From: Thamnaconus septentrionalis
Lineage: Eukaryota; Chordata; Actinopteri; Tetraodontiformes; Monacanthidae
Direction of reading: 5' to 3'
Assembly: GCA_009823395.1 (NCBI GenBank)
Contig: CM020510.1
Location: forward strand, 11,032,773-11,096,772
Length of the DNA stretch: 64,000 bases
Below, in pieces: positions 1-10,500 of this stretch (its first letter is position 1; the number at the start of each line of letters is the position of its first letter). The notes under the pieces are model-generated. The model was not told the DNA's origin and ran no database searches. It worked only from the letters and a program-made list of their open reading frames with translations. The position numbers and the translations under genes are program-made.

Positions 1-569
1 CACCTCCCAGCCCACGCTCCCCTGGGAGACACAGTGATTTTGTCGAGAACTCTGATTCACAACTGTATTGGTAGCACACATTTTAGCTGCAACTTTACAA
101 CACTAGATGGAGGTAAAACACACCAAAAGTGAATTCAGCGAAGAGCCACTTTTCTTATGTATGAAGTGTCGACAGGATATGAAAAAAGGGAAGATTCTAA
201 CTAACATCATCGTTTTTAATATTCATTGACCTGTTACAGAGAACGGCACCCCAGTAACTGACACAGCACATCCAACTGGCCTGAGATAGGACGGTATAAA
301 GAAACCATGACTGTTTGTCCTGCACTTGGCCAGCAGGTCACACTGTGTGTTACTGGCATGGGGTGTCGTGTTCTTCTTCCTGTTACAAGTCAATGAAGCA
401 TCGAAACGACTTTGAAACACATTTTCAGTTCATTTGAAATATGCAAAAGCATTTCTAAATTCCAACACAATCGAAGTCATAATCAGACATTGTTAGTGAC
501 GGCTGAGGTACATTTAGGCGGCACCAGATGGCGATACATTGCACCCCCTGCGGAAGGAGATACACTCAC
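1..569 (-). other. bcl9l downstream intron sequence
   Basis: Intron that follows the exon ending at 570. It is AT-rich and has no exon-like frame with splice sites that I could support. The short open frames on both strands have no family resemblance. Confidence 0.6.
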
Positions 570-689
570 GGAGCATGGCAGCATGTGGCTTATCTTCATC
601 TTCCGTGTCTGGTCCGGAGCACCACTCATCTCCACTGTATGGCTGTTTCTTTTCCAGAACACAGCGCCGCTTACTGCGCATAACATTCT
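570..689 (-). CDS. bcl9l: bcl9l exon with the RSKRRCVLEKKQPYSGDEW block
   Basis: The acceptor is a T-rich tract ending in gtag, with the exon starting at 689. The donor is GTGAGT after position 570. The exon is 120 nt and enters and leaves in phase 1. It encodes a basic stretch (RSKRRC) that looks like a nuclear localisation signal, followed by an acidic run (DTEDEDKP). Both are near-identical to the human BCL9L segment as I recall it. Confidence 0.88.
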
Positions 690-2640
690 CTACAAAAAAA
701 AACAGCATCACATCAATGTCAACTGCAGGATTAAACTACATTACATACTGTTTCTTTATAACACTTCCCATCTTTTGTTACTTAATTTCTTCTGCGGCTG
801 GCCTTAGCGTTAAACTGGGTCATAAAAAAAGGAGAAAGAAATGCCGTTCCTTTCCTGGCTTGGTTGAACCGAAATGTTCTAAAATGTTGAGCGAGAGCCG
901 TCCTTTGTGAAATCACAAAGGGAAATGTTATCTCACTGTCACATGTAAAAAGTAAAACTGAGCATTTTATGCAGTGGGAAGTTGTAAATAAAAAAAAATG
1001 TAATATGGGAAAGATCAGTCAGTGGTGTTGTTTTGGGGGAGAATAATTAATCCTGCAAAGCAGGTCCACTGGAGTCAGGGATACAGTTTAAGATCTTGAA
1101 ATGGGACATGTAAAGAAGTGCAAAATGATGAAAAAATGACTATACATGAGCATTTTTTATGCGATAAGTAATAAAACTGTAAAAATGTCTCATCACTTTC
1201 ACCAATTTAGAAAAGATTTTTAAAAAAAAAAAAAAGAAAATGTGAAATAAAGACAACTAAGCATGGAAAAGCACAGACCTCAAGACGCACTACAGACGCA
1301 GTGAGCGAGACGGAAAGGAAGAACTGACGAGATCAGATGGACGACTGATGTCTTGACATAGAAAGAAAGCACTTGAGAGATCTTGCCTTCCGTTAAGTCT
1401 AATTGCAACTAACTGGTTCGTCTTCACAAAAGAGTTTATTATTGATTCGCCCTCCGCTACCAAGCACAGACAGACAAAGGTTTTTCATTTAGGCAAAATG
1501 CAGCTGCTGACAAGTAGAGATATTTGTCATATGGAGGGTGGCTCTATTTGAAGGAGCTTTTGTTCGAAAACAGGGGAGGAAGAAAGACAGAGGAAATGTG
1601 TATTGTGTACATTCATTAGTGAAAGAATAATATCTGCAACAATTATCTGTTATTCAATTTCTGTTCTTGCCTGTTATGTCTGTTGCTCACCTCGGACCAA
1701 ATCACATGAAAGTCATCTCCTGTGAAACTTTCTCATGACTTCACAAATGGTTTCATAAGCAACAACTTCACGCCATAGAAGATTCGCTCAGAAAAAAAGA
1801 AAGAAAGAAAGAAAGAAAAGTCTTTACCTCTTCTTACCCACACACTGTTGTCCTCTCTATCTACCATCGCTCTATGACAATCACAATGCTACAACTCCAT
1901 GATCTAAAGCCCAGCTGCTTTCTCCGAGGAGTGCGCGTGGCACAAACTAACGGGGGGGGGATTCTGCTTCTGCACTGAAAGGTCAGGGCATTTCAGCACG
2001 AGAGAAGAAAAAAAAAAACAAGCAGTCCTCTCAGTCCTGATGTTCACTTCCTGCCATTGGCAGAAGAGGATGGGGGCGAGGGCGGAGGAGTTGAGTGCAC
2101 CTAATCTGCTATTTCTAGTTGAGATTTGGCTGACAGGAAGTTGAATTTTAGCAAACTTGATCAGACTGAGTGTCACAGCCAGTGTTTACTGTGCGACACA
2201 GTTTCCTCTCTGTGCGCGGGCCTTCTTACCTCCTTTGGCGTCGGTATCCAGGCCCGGAGGAATGGCATTCCTGGACTCTGCGTCGTCCGTGGCAACGGTC
2301 CGCTCTCGCTTCGATTTGGTTTTAAGCATCGACCCGACGCCACTCGCCGACTGGCTGGCTGCCTTCAGCCCAGGGTTACATGGGGAAATCTGGCTGGCTT
2401 TGACTCCATGCCCGCCGCCGCCAGCGTACTTTGGACCCAGGTGGCTCGCAGCTCCCTGCTGCTGCTGGTGCTGCTGAGCCTGCGGGTTTAAGCTGGGTAT
2501 CTGGGATCGGTTGTCATTGGTGACCTGTTTGCCATGACTGGCCAGTTTATTGTCTTGGAGCATTTGGTTGGCTGGCGAAAAGTTGTGGGACAGTTGCTGT
2601 GCCAGTTTGTCGGTGGGGCTCACATTGCTGAATGCCGACG
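570..2640 (-). CDS. bcl9l: bcl9l-like gene, N-terminal part (two coding exons, runs off left edge)
   Basis: BCL9-family proteins bridge beta-catenin and Pygopus in the nuclear Wnt enhanceosome. The two exons join in phase 1 (GGA G / AG AAT) to read through NKLASHGK, GVKASQISP, KSKRERTV and RSKRRCVLEKKQPYSGDEW. From memory these correspond to NKLTNHGK, GAKANQISP, KVKRDRSV and RSKRRCVLERKQPYSGDEW in human BCL9L; BCL9 itself lacks the QPYSGDEW block. The Pygopus-binding HD1, beta-catenin-binding HD2 and the C-terminal regions must lie left of base 570. The start is uncertain. The human initiator aligns with the Met at 2563-2561, but the exon stays open upstream to its acceptor, so a coding exon further up is possible. 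Family assignment is strong; bcl9l over a bcl9 paralogue is likely. Confidence 0.88.
690..2229 (-). other. bcl9l intron between the two coding exons
   Basis: AT-rich, 1540-bp intron with GT at 2229-2228 and AG at 691-690. It holds a short (GAAA)n tract near 1797-1820 and homopolymer A runs. No coding or repeat family is recognised inside. Confidence 0.75.
2230..2640 (-). CDS. bcl9l: bcl9l N-terminal exon
   Basis: The acceptor is ctcctccag, with the exon starting at 2640. The donor GTAAGA follows position 2230. The reading frame begins with two partial-codon bases, then SAFSNVSPTDKLAQQ, and is rich in Gln, Asn and Ser, as expected for the disordered BCL9L N terminus. A Met at 2563-2561 in weak Kozak context aligns with the human initiator. 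There is no stop between the acceptor and this Met. A short Gln/His run (QAQQHQQQQ) lies mid-exon. Confidence 0.85.
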
Positions 2641-3597
2641 CTGGAGGAGGAGAGAAAAGTATTGATTACGATGACTCAGATGAGTGATTCAGAGAGAAAC
2701 CATGCGGATAACGCCCTGAAGTTCAAAGACAATCTCACATAACTTCTTCTGAACTCTTTTACTGTGTCATTTTGGTCTTCCTATGAGACCCAGCCTCATA
2801 AATATCCTGGACTCTTCACTCACCTCAACTCCCCAAAGTGCTCAACTCAAACAGGTCATTCTGCTGTTCTCCAGGATCACGGACCACGGACAGACCTGCG
2901 GGACACCAAGGGAGGAATATCATTAGCTGAAGCCAATCAACACTAGAATATGTTAGCCGTGTCTTCGCCATCTGGGACTACATCAGCATCATCATGAGCA
3001 AAGTCAGGAGGCAGAGGCGGGAAGAGATAAGTGTTGATAAGACATAAGAGGAGAAGGCCAAGCAGACGCGACTGAGAGGTGACTGTTCCTTTAAGGGAAG
3101 GAGTGCAAAGGCTGAAGCGGAGGAGGGACCTTCAGCCAACTCAGAAGTTGCTCAGCAGCTCCCCTCCACCCCCCTCCTGTGCACTTTGGGAAACCGCAAA
3201 GACGCATTCCATAACACAGTCTGTAGCAATACCTGTCCCCGTCACCTTTAGTCAGAGGCCGGATCATATTCTACACAGCTAAACCCAGTTTCACTCAGCT
3301 CTGCTCGGACACAAACGCCAAACATTCACTCACCAGTGTCTTCTAAGCCTCCAGGCTCTAGTGCTAACAAACTTCCCAGATCAAACCCATTTCAACATGT
3401 TTGTTTTAGACTTCAGTGGAGCAGCTTTGCATGAGTATATTTGGCCCTCTGTTTACAGCCTTCTTCATAAACTATCGACTTAGTTTCCTGTTTAAAACTG
3501 ATGTTTTTTGTGCCATCCATGTTTTGTGGTGGTCTCAGAAGCAAAATCTGCATGTTGGTGTTGTCACTGTCCTGGGACAAGTATCACTGCCATAAAT

Positions 3598-3665
3598 GAC
3601 ATCACAAAGGGCTGATTTCCAAAGCTCCACCTTTAAAGCACACTTTCTGAAAAGACGCCCCGGCA
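3598..3665. repeat. Degenerate dispersed repeat, copy 1
   Basis: The stretch starting at tcacaaagggctgatttcca and running into ttaaagcacactttctg closely resembles bases 8810-8870 of this window, at roughly three-quarters identity by eye. Both copies look like fragments of the same old interspersed element; the class is not identified. Confidence 0.45.
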
Positions 3666-6119
3666 AAAGAGATACAGGGCGGACTCACGACTTGGAATCG
3701 GGAAATATTTGGTAGGACTGAGACACATAAAGTTACAAAACACTGGTGAGGTGAACTTAACACAACGTGGGACTTTAAAAACAGTCTCAAACTATGCAGA
3801 CTGACGATGGGCAGAAATCTGCAGCTGTGAGGCAAGGTGACCTCCAGACAAGGCCAATCACCCGTGTCCGTAACCCGAGGCCTCTGATTTTAACCTTTGC
3901 AACCTGGGTGTTACTCAACATGTCCTGTCTCTCACTAGCAAGCCCCCTGAAAAAATGCTGATTTTGCACAGGACAGTCAACAGTTCCTGACTCGGTCTCA
4001 CCAATATTTGGTTGAAACACTCGTCACCGACCAGGATATTTGGCAGACACGGCGCTGACTTCATCTAAATATTTCCACTGGCTTCCATTTTTGCCAATGA
4101 CACCATTCCACTGTCGTGCAAAGCAAAGTCAGGCTGGGTCAGCAGTCCCTCTCTGGGCCGCTAGAACCATCTGGGCCGCTCGCACGCCTTGACAAGTCGC
4201 ACCGGACACGATGCCTTAATTAGTCATTAACTAGCGCTGGCTTCAGGTGAACACAAAGAGATGCCTTGTTCGCGAGCCGAGAACTTCATCACTCATTAAC
4301 TCAAACGAGGACAGTCAGACGTCGCTCCTGTTTACAAAGTGTGACTCACATGCTTTGTGTAACACAAAAGTGGAGGCAGACTAGTCGCAGCGCGAATCGC
4401 TGACCTTTGAGTGGACAGTTAAGAGAAGGGACAGATAAGTAGACCTAGCGCCAGTTCAGTGGACTTTTCCATCATGTGTGCTGTCGATGATTTGATCAGC
4501 ACGGAAAACACAAAAACAGCACAATGTCATTCAAAATGAGACAGCAGTGAATAAATAAATGATAACACAAACACCTGTCTGAAGTGGAAAAGTAAACGCA
4601 TCTCTCGTTTTCAAAGCAACACTAAAGCTGGGTGTTGCATTACCATCATTCTTACATAATAGGTTGTCGGGAAATTACAGAGGCAAAAACCCAATTCAGA
4701 CTGGAGGACTTTTGACTTTGAAGTGGTTTTTAGGTAGAGCAGAAATATACGCTAATCTGTCTGGATACCAAAATCAAAGCTCAATTTTATTTGATGACGT
4801 TGAGGAATAATTGAAACGAGCACAATAAAAAAAAAAAATTCCTTTGAGCTTTTGGAATATTGCTCGACAATAAGCCCGGGTGATTTTTATTTTTTTTTGA
4901 TCAGCATATTAATGTTTAACTGAACTTTTGTCTGTCTGTCAACGCAGGTTTCTCTATTCAAGCAAGACATATTTGTTCCGTTTCAAATTTTGAAACGTAC
5001 ATGTTATAGAAAAATCCCATTCCTTCTGAAACTAGTTGTTCCAGTATGCAAATGCAATTCTATGAAACCTATGTCACCAAACATTTACTGGTTAAATGTA
5101 GACTGCCAACATTTGGAAATATTGATTTCTGAAGGAAATACACTCTGCTTATACTTAAAAAAATATAAAGTCAATTGGGAAAATAAAACATGTAACAAGC
5201 AGCAAACTATTTCACCAAGAGTTGGTGTAGTTTCAACAGTCATATCGGCAAAGCCTCTCAACATTTGAGCCAAATACGCATCATTATTATGATGATCATT
5301 ATCATCATTAGTAGCAGTGCTGTCCTGTTTGATCAGCCAATTATCAGTAAAAGCATTTGAGTCGCTGCATTTTACCAAGAGCCAACCTGGCTAAGAGCAA
5401 AGTGTACAGATGTACTGTATGTCAGTCTGCTTACAGTGAGAGGTGGCTGAGTTTCTATTTCGTCGCAGAGGGTCACACAGAGTCTTTTCAGAACGGGCTG
5501 GTATTTATAGACCCGCTGAGCTGTCGGGAAGTCAGCGCGGACAGCGAGAACAAAATACGAAGCCAGTTCCAAAACACAGCGCTCCTCTGTTGACCGACCA
5601 CAAGTTAACACTTTGGGCGAAAGTGTGCAACGCCGCTAATGAATGACTTGTGTGTACGAAGCAGGCGCACACGCAAGCTTCTACGGTTGACGTGCTTTGA
5701 CAGCTCGCAAGTGCTCCATATGGGCATGGAGCCACTTGAAATGGGTGTGTTTGGAAAGTGGGGAAACATTTTTGCCCTTGTGTCACCAAACGCAACGTTT
5801 GTGGGATGAAGCATGAGTCGTTATGTTATAAGTTGTAATTTATATATTAACATGTGAAGTACAAAAAAAAATCCAAAATATGAACAATATTTTAGAGAAA
5901 TTGCAACAGCTATAGACTCAATAAAACTAAATAATCTTTTTTTTTTTTTTTTTTTTTAGTTTTATTTAATGTAGCAGTGATATTGGTAGACAGCCATAAA
6001 AAAAAAAAAATGCATGCATTAAACTTTCACAAGTTTGGGTTTAGCTAGACTTCTGGAATGTTGGCATCTCCAACAAAGCAGTAAATAGAACCTGTTAATT
6101 AAAGAATATTCAAAATGTA

Positions 6120-6617
6120 CAATCAATGTCATATCATACACCTATTAACGTGTTTACATTGCTCCTACTGCACTACTGTTTAGCTGTTCACATTGGTGTT
6201 TACATTACATTATTGCACTACACTGAACATTTCCACTCAACGTTCTTTTTATGTTTCTTTTTATTTTATTTTATTGTCACAGGGTATACATATGTAGACT
6301 TGTATATATTTTTTTATATTTAGGTATGTTTTAGGTATATGTGCACATTTAACGAATACTTGCATACATACATATATATATATATATTTTTTTTTTTTTA
6401 AATTTATATATAGATCCTAATTTTACTCCACCAAGTTGCACACTGTTTATAGTTTATTTATACTTCCGGTTGCACATTGTTTACTTGTTTAGCCTTACTT
6501 TTTACTTATTCTGTAGTTTGTTTTTTTAACCTAAGTAGTAGAATAGAGGAAAACCGGAGTCAAATTCCTTGTTTGGCATGTACAAACTTGGTCAATAAAG
6601 CTGATTCTGATTCTGAT
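6120..6617 (+). mobile_element. LINE 3'-end remnant (L2/CR1-like tail)
   Basis: AT-rich 3'-UTR-like sequence with repeated ttgcacattgtttac-type phrases. It ends at a tail reading caaattcctt, ggcatgtac, then caataaag followed by repeats of ctgattctgatt. This tail form is common at the 3' ends of teleost non-LTR retrotransposons. No reverse-transcriptase frame is present, so it is a 5'-truncated copy. The left boundary is approximate. Confidence 0.55.
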
Positions 6618-8589
6618 ATGAAATAAGATCTGCATTCACTATTGAAAGTTCATTGATCCAAAGACAAAGAAATATTTCTTTATAACGTTGGAAAGACCAA
6701 TGTTACACTTAGAGGAAATCATCTGTAACCTCGATACAACATTGACTAATAGTTGCAGAATCTGGACAATTTTACCACCACCACCACCTGAGGCTTGTTG
6801 CCAGTTTGCGGTTTAAGCCACAAACTGGCTTTTTGCAGTGTCGTGATTCCTACAAAACCTCGAGGGAGCTCTGGTTTGTCACAGCCTGCTCAAACTGACA
6901 ACAGCACACCACCGATGGGCTTCCTCACCTGCTTTTCTAATGTGGGTTATGTGGCTGCTCTCAAGACTCCCTTCAAGTCTCCACACAAAAGGTTTCATGC
7001 AAGCCTAAAATTGTCACCCTTAACACACTTTCACCTGGGTGACAATTCGCAGTATGTGCACAGGGTATTTCTCTGACTTCTGCCAGAGGCCTCGACTTGC
7101 TTTCCTGATTCAAGTCATCAACGATGCGCACGTCGCTTTGGACTGAGAATGCAAGAGAGCCAAACAGGAACACGCAAACTGTAAATAGCTGAGTGCAAAT
7201 GATGACTTCAACTGAAACAGAGGAGTGTGAGACAGAGAGAAAGAGAGAGATACTCCCAGTTTATTAGCAGAGAGAAAGTGAGCAACATACTTTTAATTCC
7301 AATACAGACGACTGACATTTAAACGCGCTGGAGTTGAAACAAATGTGTTTAGCGTGTCTGAAGAAACAGAAAGACAGAAAAGTCCTTTCACAGTTTAAAA
7401 CACCACGTAAACATAACCGAGTGACACTTGGAGACGCAGTGATCGTCTTAAAAGCTGCAGTACACTTGTCAAAAATATATAAAGGCAGAACCACTGCTTA
7501 AAAGCCCCTGATGGAATCTAATAATCGCTCCCGTTTGCTCTGACATTTTAAAGTGCGCCCATACAACAATATGACAGCGTACTTTGGCTGCAGTGTGCTG
7601 TCGGACAGTCTGCAGGTTGTGGCGAAAATAAAGAAATAATTGTTCTCTTGGGGTGGGAGGGTGGGGGGAGGTGGGTTGTAGCAGGTTGCTGTGGTGACAA
7701 ACCGTGTCGCATTGGCAGAGTAAATACAGGCTGGCCAGTGGGCGATTTGTGGTGAGAAAGGCACGCAGCACAGAGGAGGCACAGTCAAAAAATAAAAGGA
7801 GAGGTGGGATTGAAAAGACCTCCAACGGTGGGATCAGACAAAGGGGATCCTCCCCTTGACAATTGATGAACCGTTCATAAAACAGTGGGATGAAGAAGAG
7901 GTGGAAAATATTGTGCCATCACAAGTATTTGTTCATACCTCATTTTCAAGCATGATCTCAAAGAAGAGTTTCGAATCCTTATGATGGGATGTTGTCTGGT
8001 GATTTTCTGCAGCAACAATCCTTCAATACCATATTAAATTGGTCTATTATTAACTATGTTCACTAAAGCAGAATTTTCTTGTGTTTAGAACAGAAAGAAA
8101 TCTGATACAAGAATCCAACGTGACTCAAATTGCTCCTTTCGAGCGTGACTAAGTGCTGACAGTGCGGCCGTGCACCCAAACCGCCTGTCGCACCCATGAC
8201 ACTGCCTACTTTATCTCAGGATTAAATCTTGAACATGCCTCCGATGACATTCACTCACAGCAGGCAGTGTCTCACTTGTACCTGGGGGGAGGGGAGAACA
8301 CCAAAACCTGCATGCAGTAAGGTGCCCCTGTGTTCAAACAATAATAACGGCCGTATCTTGCAGGAAAAAGGGTGCGCACGTCACTCGATATGAATGTTAT
8401 TTGACAGGAGAACAAGTGTTACAGGCCGGGCAGAGTACTTTGTCAACACCGGACATGTAAATAATTGTATGCAAAGGATGTGCACAAAAAAGGGGGCAAA
8501 TCACAGCTGGCTGTGGGATTGCAATGGGATTCAAAATATAGTTTTTGTTAAAATAAATAAATAAAAAAAATCACAGACAAACAAAACTG

Positions 8590-8880
8590 CATTTGGCCCT
8601 TTAAAGGCCCCATATTAGACAAATATTCTGAACTTCGTTAATGTAGAATGATAGTTGAACCACTGAGGATTAATTATCCAAAAAAAAAAAAACCTCAAGG
8701 AAAACAGAATATCTAGCTCTCTGTTTTAAGACTAAAAACACCTGGATTTGAGTGTTGACACTAACCTAAGAGTGTTAACAGTGAGGTATTAATGTCTTTA
8801 GTGACTTCACAAAGGGATGGTTTCCAGAAAATGCAAGTCTTAAAGCACAATTTCTGGGAGCAAGATAAATGAAAACAACA
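8590..8880. repeat. Degenerate dispersed repeat, copy 2
   Basis: Begins near ctttaaaggccccatatta, a phrase frequent in fish interspersed repeats. It later contains tcacaaagggatggtttcca and ttaaagcacaatttctg, which match the copy at 3598-3665. No terminal repeats or coding frame could be defined. Confidence 0.4.
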
Positions 8881-9156
8881 AGATGGACGTTTTTTCAATT
8901 TTTTTTTTGCAAACAGGCTGCAAAATCCACTAGCCCACAAAAAGTTTTCCATAGAGTCGTAAGTCAGCACGGACCAAGCAACTCTGTGTATACTGTGTAC
9001 AATCTCTGTACTGAGGAGTCTAACATCCTCGACGAGAAAATCATAAAACAAAAAAGATACTGTCAACCCAAGAGGCAGTTGACTTTCAGGTGAAAGCAAC
9101 GCTTAGCGTGCAGTGGCTCTGGGAGACAGTTCAGATCAAGTTGCACACTCTGTTGG

Positions 9157-9172
9157 GAGCTATATATAGCTC
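9157..9172. repeat. Perfect 16-bp palindrome
   Basis: GAGCTATATATAGCTC is its own reverse complement. Outside it tgtt and aaca continue the symmetry, interrupted by two G bases on the left arm. It could extrude as a small cruciform. No function is implied by its context inside the presumed bcl9l intron. Confidence 0.6.
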
Positions 9173-9479
9173 AACAGGATATTGTAGATACACAAAACGC
9201 ATGACGCACTAGTGTGCACACATACACAGGGGAGTGTGTGTGTGTGGGGTGGGCTGTAGGTCCCTGCTTTGTAAAAGACACATTCAACAGGCTGAACTAA
9301 GGGAGGAAAGGGCGCTGAGGGCTGTCATTGTCAATTATTTAGCCTCGAATCATTTAAACACAGGTGACAGGCAACTCCACAGTGGCAGTGTCTTAATGTT
9401 AAGATATTAAAACTGTATGGTTGCAGCGTAGGCGGTGAAAAACTGTCAACTTTGACAACGAACTCTAGCTTAACTTGAT

Positions 9480-10500
9480 TTACAGCTTGCTATCCAGCTC
9501 CACAGTGCGCATGTCTGAGTGCGCGGCGGGGCAGGAAATACATTGCACTTTATAAAAGCTGAATAACTTTGCCGAATTTGTTTTGTTTCTTAACCAAGAC
9601 AACTTTGACCCGCACCGACTCCGACAGCAGTGTCAGAGAGTGCCATGCAGTCCCCGGTGGCCGCATGTCGGTCTCCGCACGCCCCGTGCCGGGGTCTGTG
9701 TCGAAGTGACAGCCAGGTATCGCTCGTCTGTCACCAGCCCCGCTCAACACTTTAGCTGCTTAGCACCGAAAAAACGCCACGAACGGCGCCGTCTGCCCGA
9801 TTAGCTCGCTGACAGGCTAATATCGCTTCGAACCACATCTGGACCGGAACGTTCCAGTCCGCGTTTCCCTCGCGGGGGAAGGCGGAAACTGGCGACATGA
9901 ACCGGGGCGAGCGGGCTCGCTTTTTCCTTCGGAGAATTTAAGGACACATGCCCCTGGTGTGAACCCCCCACCCCCACCGACGCTCTGGAGCTCTCTCCAG
10001 TGCTAACTTAGCATGCTAATTCACGTCCTCGCTAGGCTACTCGCTCAGGGGAAACTGACGTTGACGTAGCACACATCTGCAAGCGAACCAAGGCTAGCTA
10101 ACGGGATTTAAACTTTGTTATTGGCTCCCTTAGCGACTCCAAGACTTGGCGAGGGGGAAAAAACACACAGCTCGGAAAGTTACACGCGTCAGGGAAGACG
10201 GATCCCACAAAAATTTTTAGGCATGCAGCTAGCGTGGTCGGTCGGCTACGGTGTTTGGTGAAATGCCCGTGTACAGTACCTGGCGTGCGAGATCAGAAGA
10301 GGCCGATGTCAAGAATGACGGCCAGCCCGACATTCCCCGGAGTGGCCGCCGCCGCCACCGCTTGCTTCTCTCGCCGTGCCACTGCGCAAGATGGTCCCGA
10401 TCCCGACGTTTGATAAGGAAACGAGCGCTTGTTTTTGGCAGTTTGGCGAAAGGTCGAGGTGGCGTTGAATAAACACGGCGAGACTATGATGAAGTTTCGC
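9480..10500. promoter_or_regulatory. CpG-rich island, candidate bcl9l promoter
   Basis: CG dinucleotides are dense here compared with the AT-rich flanks. On the minus strand a YY1-type CCATCTTG motif lies near 10390, next to an NRF1-like tgcgcag, with no TATA box. This combination is typical of broad housekeeping promoters. It lies upstream of and in the right orientation for the bcl9l exons, but the link is inferred. Confidence 0.5.
10280..10400 (-). other. Candidate non-coding first exon of bcl9l
   Basis: On the minus strand a good donor (CCAG/GTACTG) falls at 10280/10279, inside the CpG-rich island and just downstream of the YY1-type site near 10390. This would make a short 5'-UTR exon. 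The upstream edge is a guess. Transcript data would decide it. Confidence 0.3.

Larger units (their letters stand above)
2641..10279 (-). other. Presumed bcl9l 5' intron
   Basis: About 7.6 kb between the N-terminal exon and the candidate CpG-rich first exon. It contains a LINE 3'-end remnant (about 6120-6617), two copies of a dispersed degenerate repeat (near 3600 and 8808), poly-T at 5937-5957 and a palindrome at 9157-9172. I found no exon with BCL9L homology. Intron status depends on the unproven first exon. Confidence 0.45.

Noticed and set aside
4200..4320. AT-rich cluster of TTAATTAG and TCATTAAC as a homeodomain enhancer
   Set aside because: Such motifs are too frequent in AT-rich DNA to support a call without conservation data.
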